Assembly (NCBI GenBank): GCA_964463145.1
Contig: CAYXBG010000075.1
Location: forward strand, 1-8,353
Length of the DNA stretch: 8,353 bases
From: CAYXBG01 sp964463145
Lineage (GTDB): Bacteria > Acidobacteriota > UBA6911 > RPQK01 > CBDAPI01
Reading direction: 5' to 3'
Numbering within the stretch: the stretch's first letter is position 1; every line of letters begins with the position of its first letter. Positions 7,694 through 8,353 of the stretch are shown in pieces. Made by a program: the position numbers and the translations under genes. The notes beneath the pieces were generated by a model. That model did no database searches and had not been told where the DNA came from. It saw nothing but the letters and a program-made list of their open reading frames with translations.

Positions 7694-7939
7694 AGGTGAA
7701 AAAGGCCAAAAAGTATTGAGAATTCTATCCGTTACCCTCGAAACTAGTCAAACAATCCTCACTTATGGATCACCTGTCATCCTGGGGGGAACCAGAATAA
7801 ACCCGTTGAAAAAACTTGACACAAATCAAGCAAACTGGCGATTAACTCTCAAAAAAGTAGCAGCAATGATTTCTCAGGTTGTAAACTAATTCCCATAGGG
7901 AGTCCTTGTTAACTTTATTACTCTAGTGGACCGCTTAAA
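7694..7939. other. Divergent intergenic region between the RdhA-like gene and the racemase
   Basis: This 246-base stretch holds no convincing coding frame. Its one clear element is the palindrome at 7815-7830. A rightward promoter would use TTGACA (7816-7821), but the best -10 at 18 bases, GATTAA, is poor. A leftward promoter could use TTGTGT (7824-7819) and TTTATT (7801-7796) with 17-base spacing. A small inverted repeat, CTGG-N6-CCAG, lies at 7782-7795 and is probably trivial. The racemase start has only a GGA about nine bases upstream. Confidence 0.5.
7815..7830. promoter_or_regulatory. FNR/CRP-family-like operator overlapping a TTGACA -35 hexamer
   Basis: The bases CTTGACACAAATCAAG form a perfect 5-base inverted repeat around a 6-base centre. 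The inner 14 bases (TTGAC-ACAA-ATCAA) match the FNR/Anr consensus TTGAT-N4-ATCAA at nine of ten fixed positions. The left half also makes a perfect -35 hexamer, TTGACA, for the rightward racemase. The mirror strand gives TTGTGT for a leftward promoter. The centre is 117 bases from the racemase ATG and about 130 bases from the putative RdhA-like ATG at 7693. Either gene, or both, could be controlled. Binding is inferred only from the motif; no regulator gene is in the window. Confidence 0.45.
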
Positions 7940-8353
7940 ATGATCAACATAAAGGTTATCAACCCCGTCATACTCACCAAAGTTGACTGGCAACCCCTCA
8001 TGGAAAAGGCCTACTACAGTGCCCATGATCCAGACACCCACCTCGATTTCACCTTTCTACCCGAAGGGATAGAATCGCCCGAACAGCACTTCTGGGAAAG
8101 CCTACAAATGACCTTCCTAATGCAGGAAGTAGAGCAAATCGATCAAGAAACCGCAGATGGTGTCATAATCTTCTGCGCAGCGGACCCAGGAGTCGTCGCT
8201 GCAAAGGAATATCTTCATATCCCGATAGTAGGAATACTGGAAACCTCTGTCGCTCTAGCGACTCTCCTAGGTAGACGCTTCACCTGGCTTTCACCACTCA
8301 AATGTGGCGATGGTCTTATCCTGGACAGGATTCACGGAACCGGTAACGCCAAC
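7940..8353 (+). CDS. Asp/Glu/hydantoin racemase family protein, 3' end beyond the window
   Basis: An open frame of 138 codons runs from ATG to the window edge without a stop. The N-terminal strand IKVINPV (4-10) resembles the INPN start of hydantoin racemases. The core reads DGVIIFCAADPGVVAAKEYL (73-92), where Cys79 in the C-x-x-DPG context is the expected first catalytic cysteine. It is followed by IPIVGILETSVALATLLGRR (94-113), the second half of the first Rossmann-like lobe. The second catalytic Cys would lie beyond the visible part; full members are about 220-250 residues. Such enzymes racemise 5-substituted hydantoins or amino acids without cofactor, which fits the nearby HyuAB operon, although this gene is on its own transcript. 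Asp/Glu racemase or maleate isomerase relatives are alternatives. The ribosome site is weak. Confidence 0.8.
   Translation, partial: MINIKVINPVILTKVDWQPLMEKAYYSAHDPDTHLDFTFLPEGIESPEQHFWESLQMTFLMQEVEQIDQETADGVIIFCAADPGVVAAKEYLHIPIVGILETSVALATLLGRRFTWLSPLKCGDGLILDRIHGTGNAN

Noticed and set aside
7782..7795. Inverted repeat CTGG-N6-CCAG as a second operator
   Set aside because: Four-base arms are expected by chance in a region this long, and it matches no known consensus.

Overview
The window looks like an accessory catabolic region of a bacterium with roughly balanced base composition. Genes are tightly packed, there are no introns, and Shine-Dalgarno-type signals are visible. One gene encodes a clear lipoprotein (signal peptide ending LAAC, Gln at +2), which favours a diderm, proteobacterium-like host. 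I cannot place the organism more precisely. No rRNA, tRNA, CRISPR array, insertion sequence or attachment site was seen.

Layout: positions 34-1338 (minus) encode a secreted, lipid-anchored metal-dependent amidohydrolase. A 211-bp divergent intergenic region follows, with an extended -10 promoter firing rightward. It leads into a 23-codon leader frame and then a compact operon at 1550-6494 (plus): a cytoplasmic amidohydrolase of the same superfamily, then the two subunits of a hydantoinase/5-oxoprolinase-type enzyme (HyuA, HyuB). Each junction, including leader to first enzyme, is a 4-base stop/start overlap. Convergent to this operon, positions 6511-7620 (minus) encode a cytoplasmic reductive-dehalogenase-like protein with two 4Fe-4S motifs. 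Its likely N-terminus lies in another frame upstream (7517-7693), which suggests a frameshift at a short GC dinucleotide run. After a second divergent intergenic region, 7940-8353 (plus) is the start of an Asp/Glu/hydantoin racemase family gene that runs off the window edge.

How the genes may work together (inference): the lipoprotein amidohydrolase acts in the envelope and its relative in the cytosol, HyuAB cleaves a hydantoin- or oxoproline-like lactam ring using ATP, and the racemase sets the stereochemistry of substrate or product. The substrate cannot be read from the sequence. The reductive-dehalogenase-like gene shares its upstream region with the racemase, and that region holds a palindrome with a 9-of-10 match to the FNR/Anr consensus. 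This hints that at least one of the two genes responds to oxygen or redox state.
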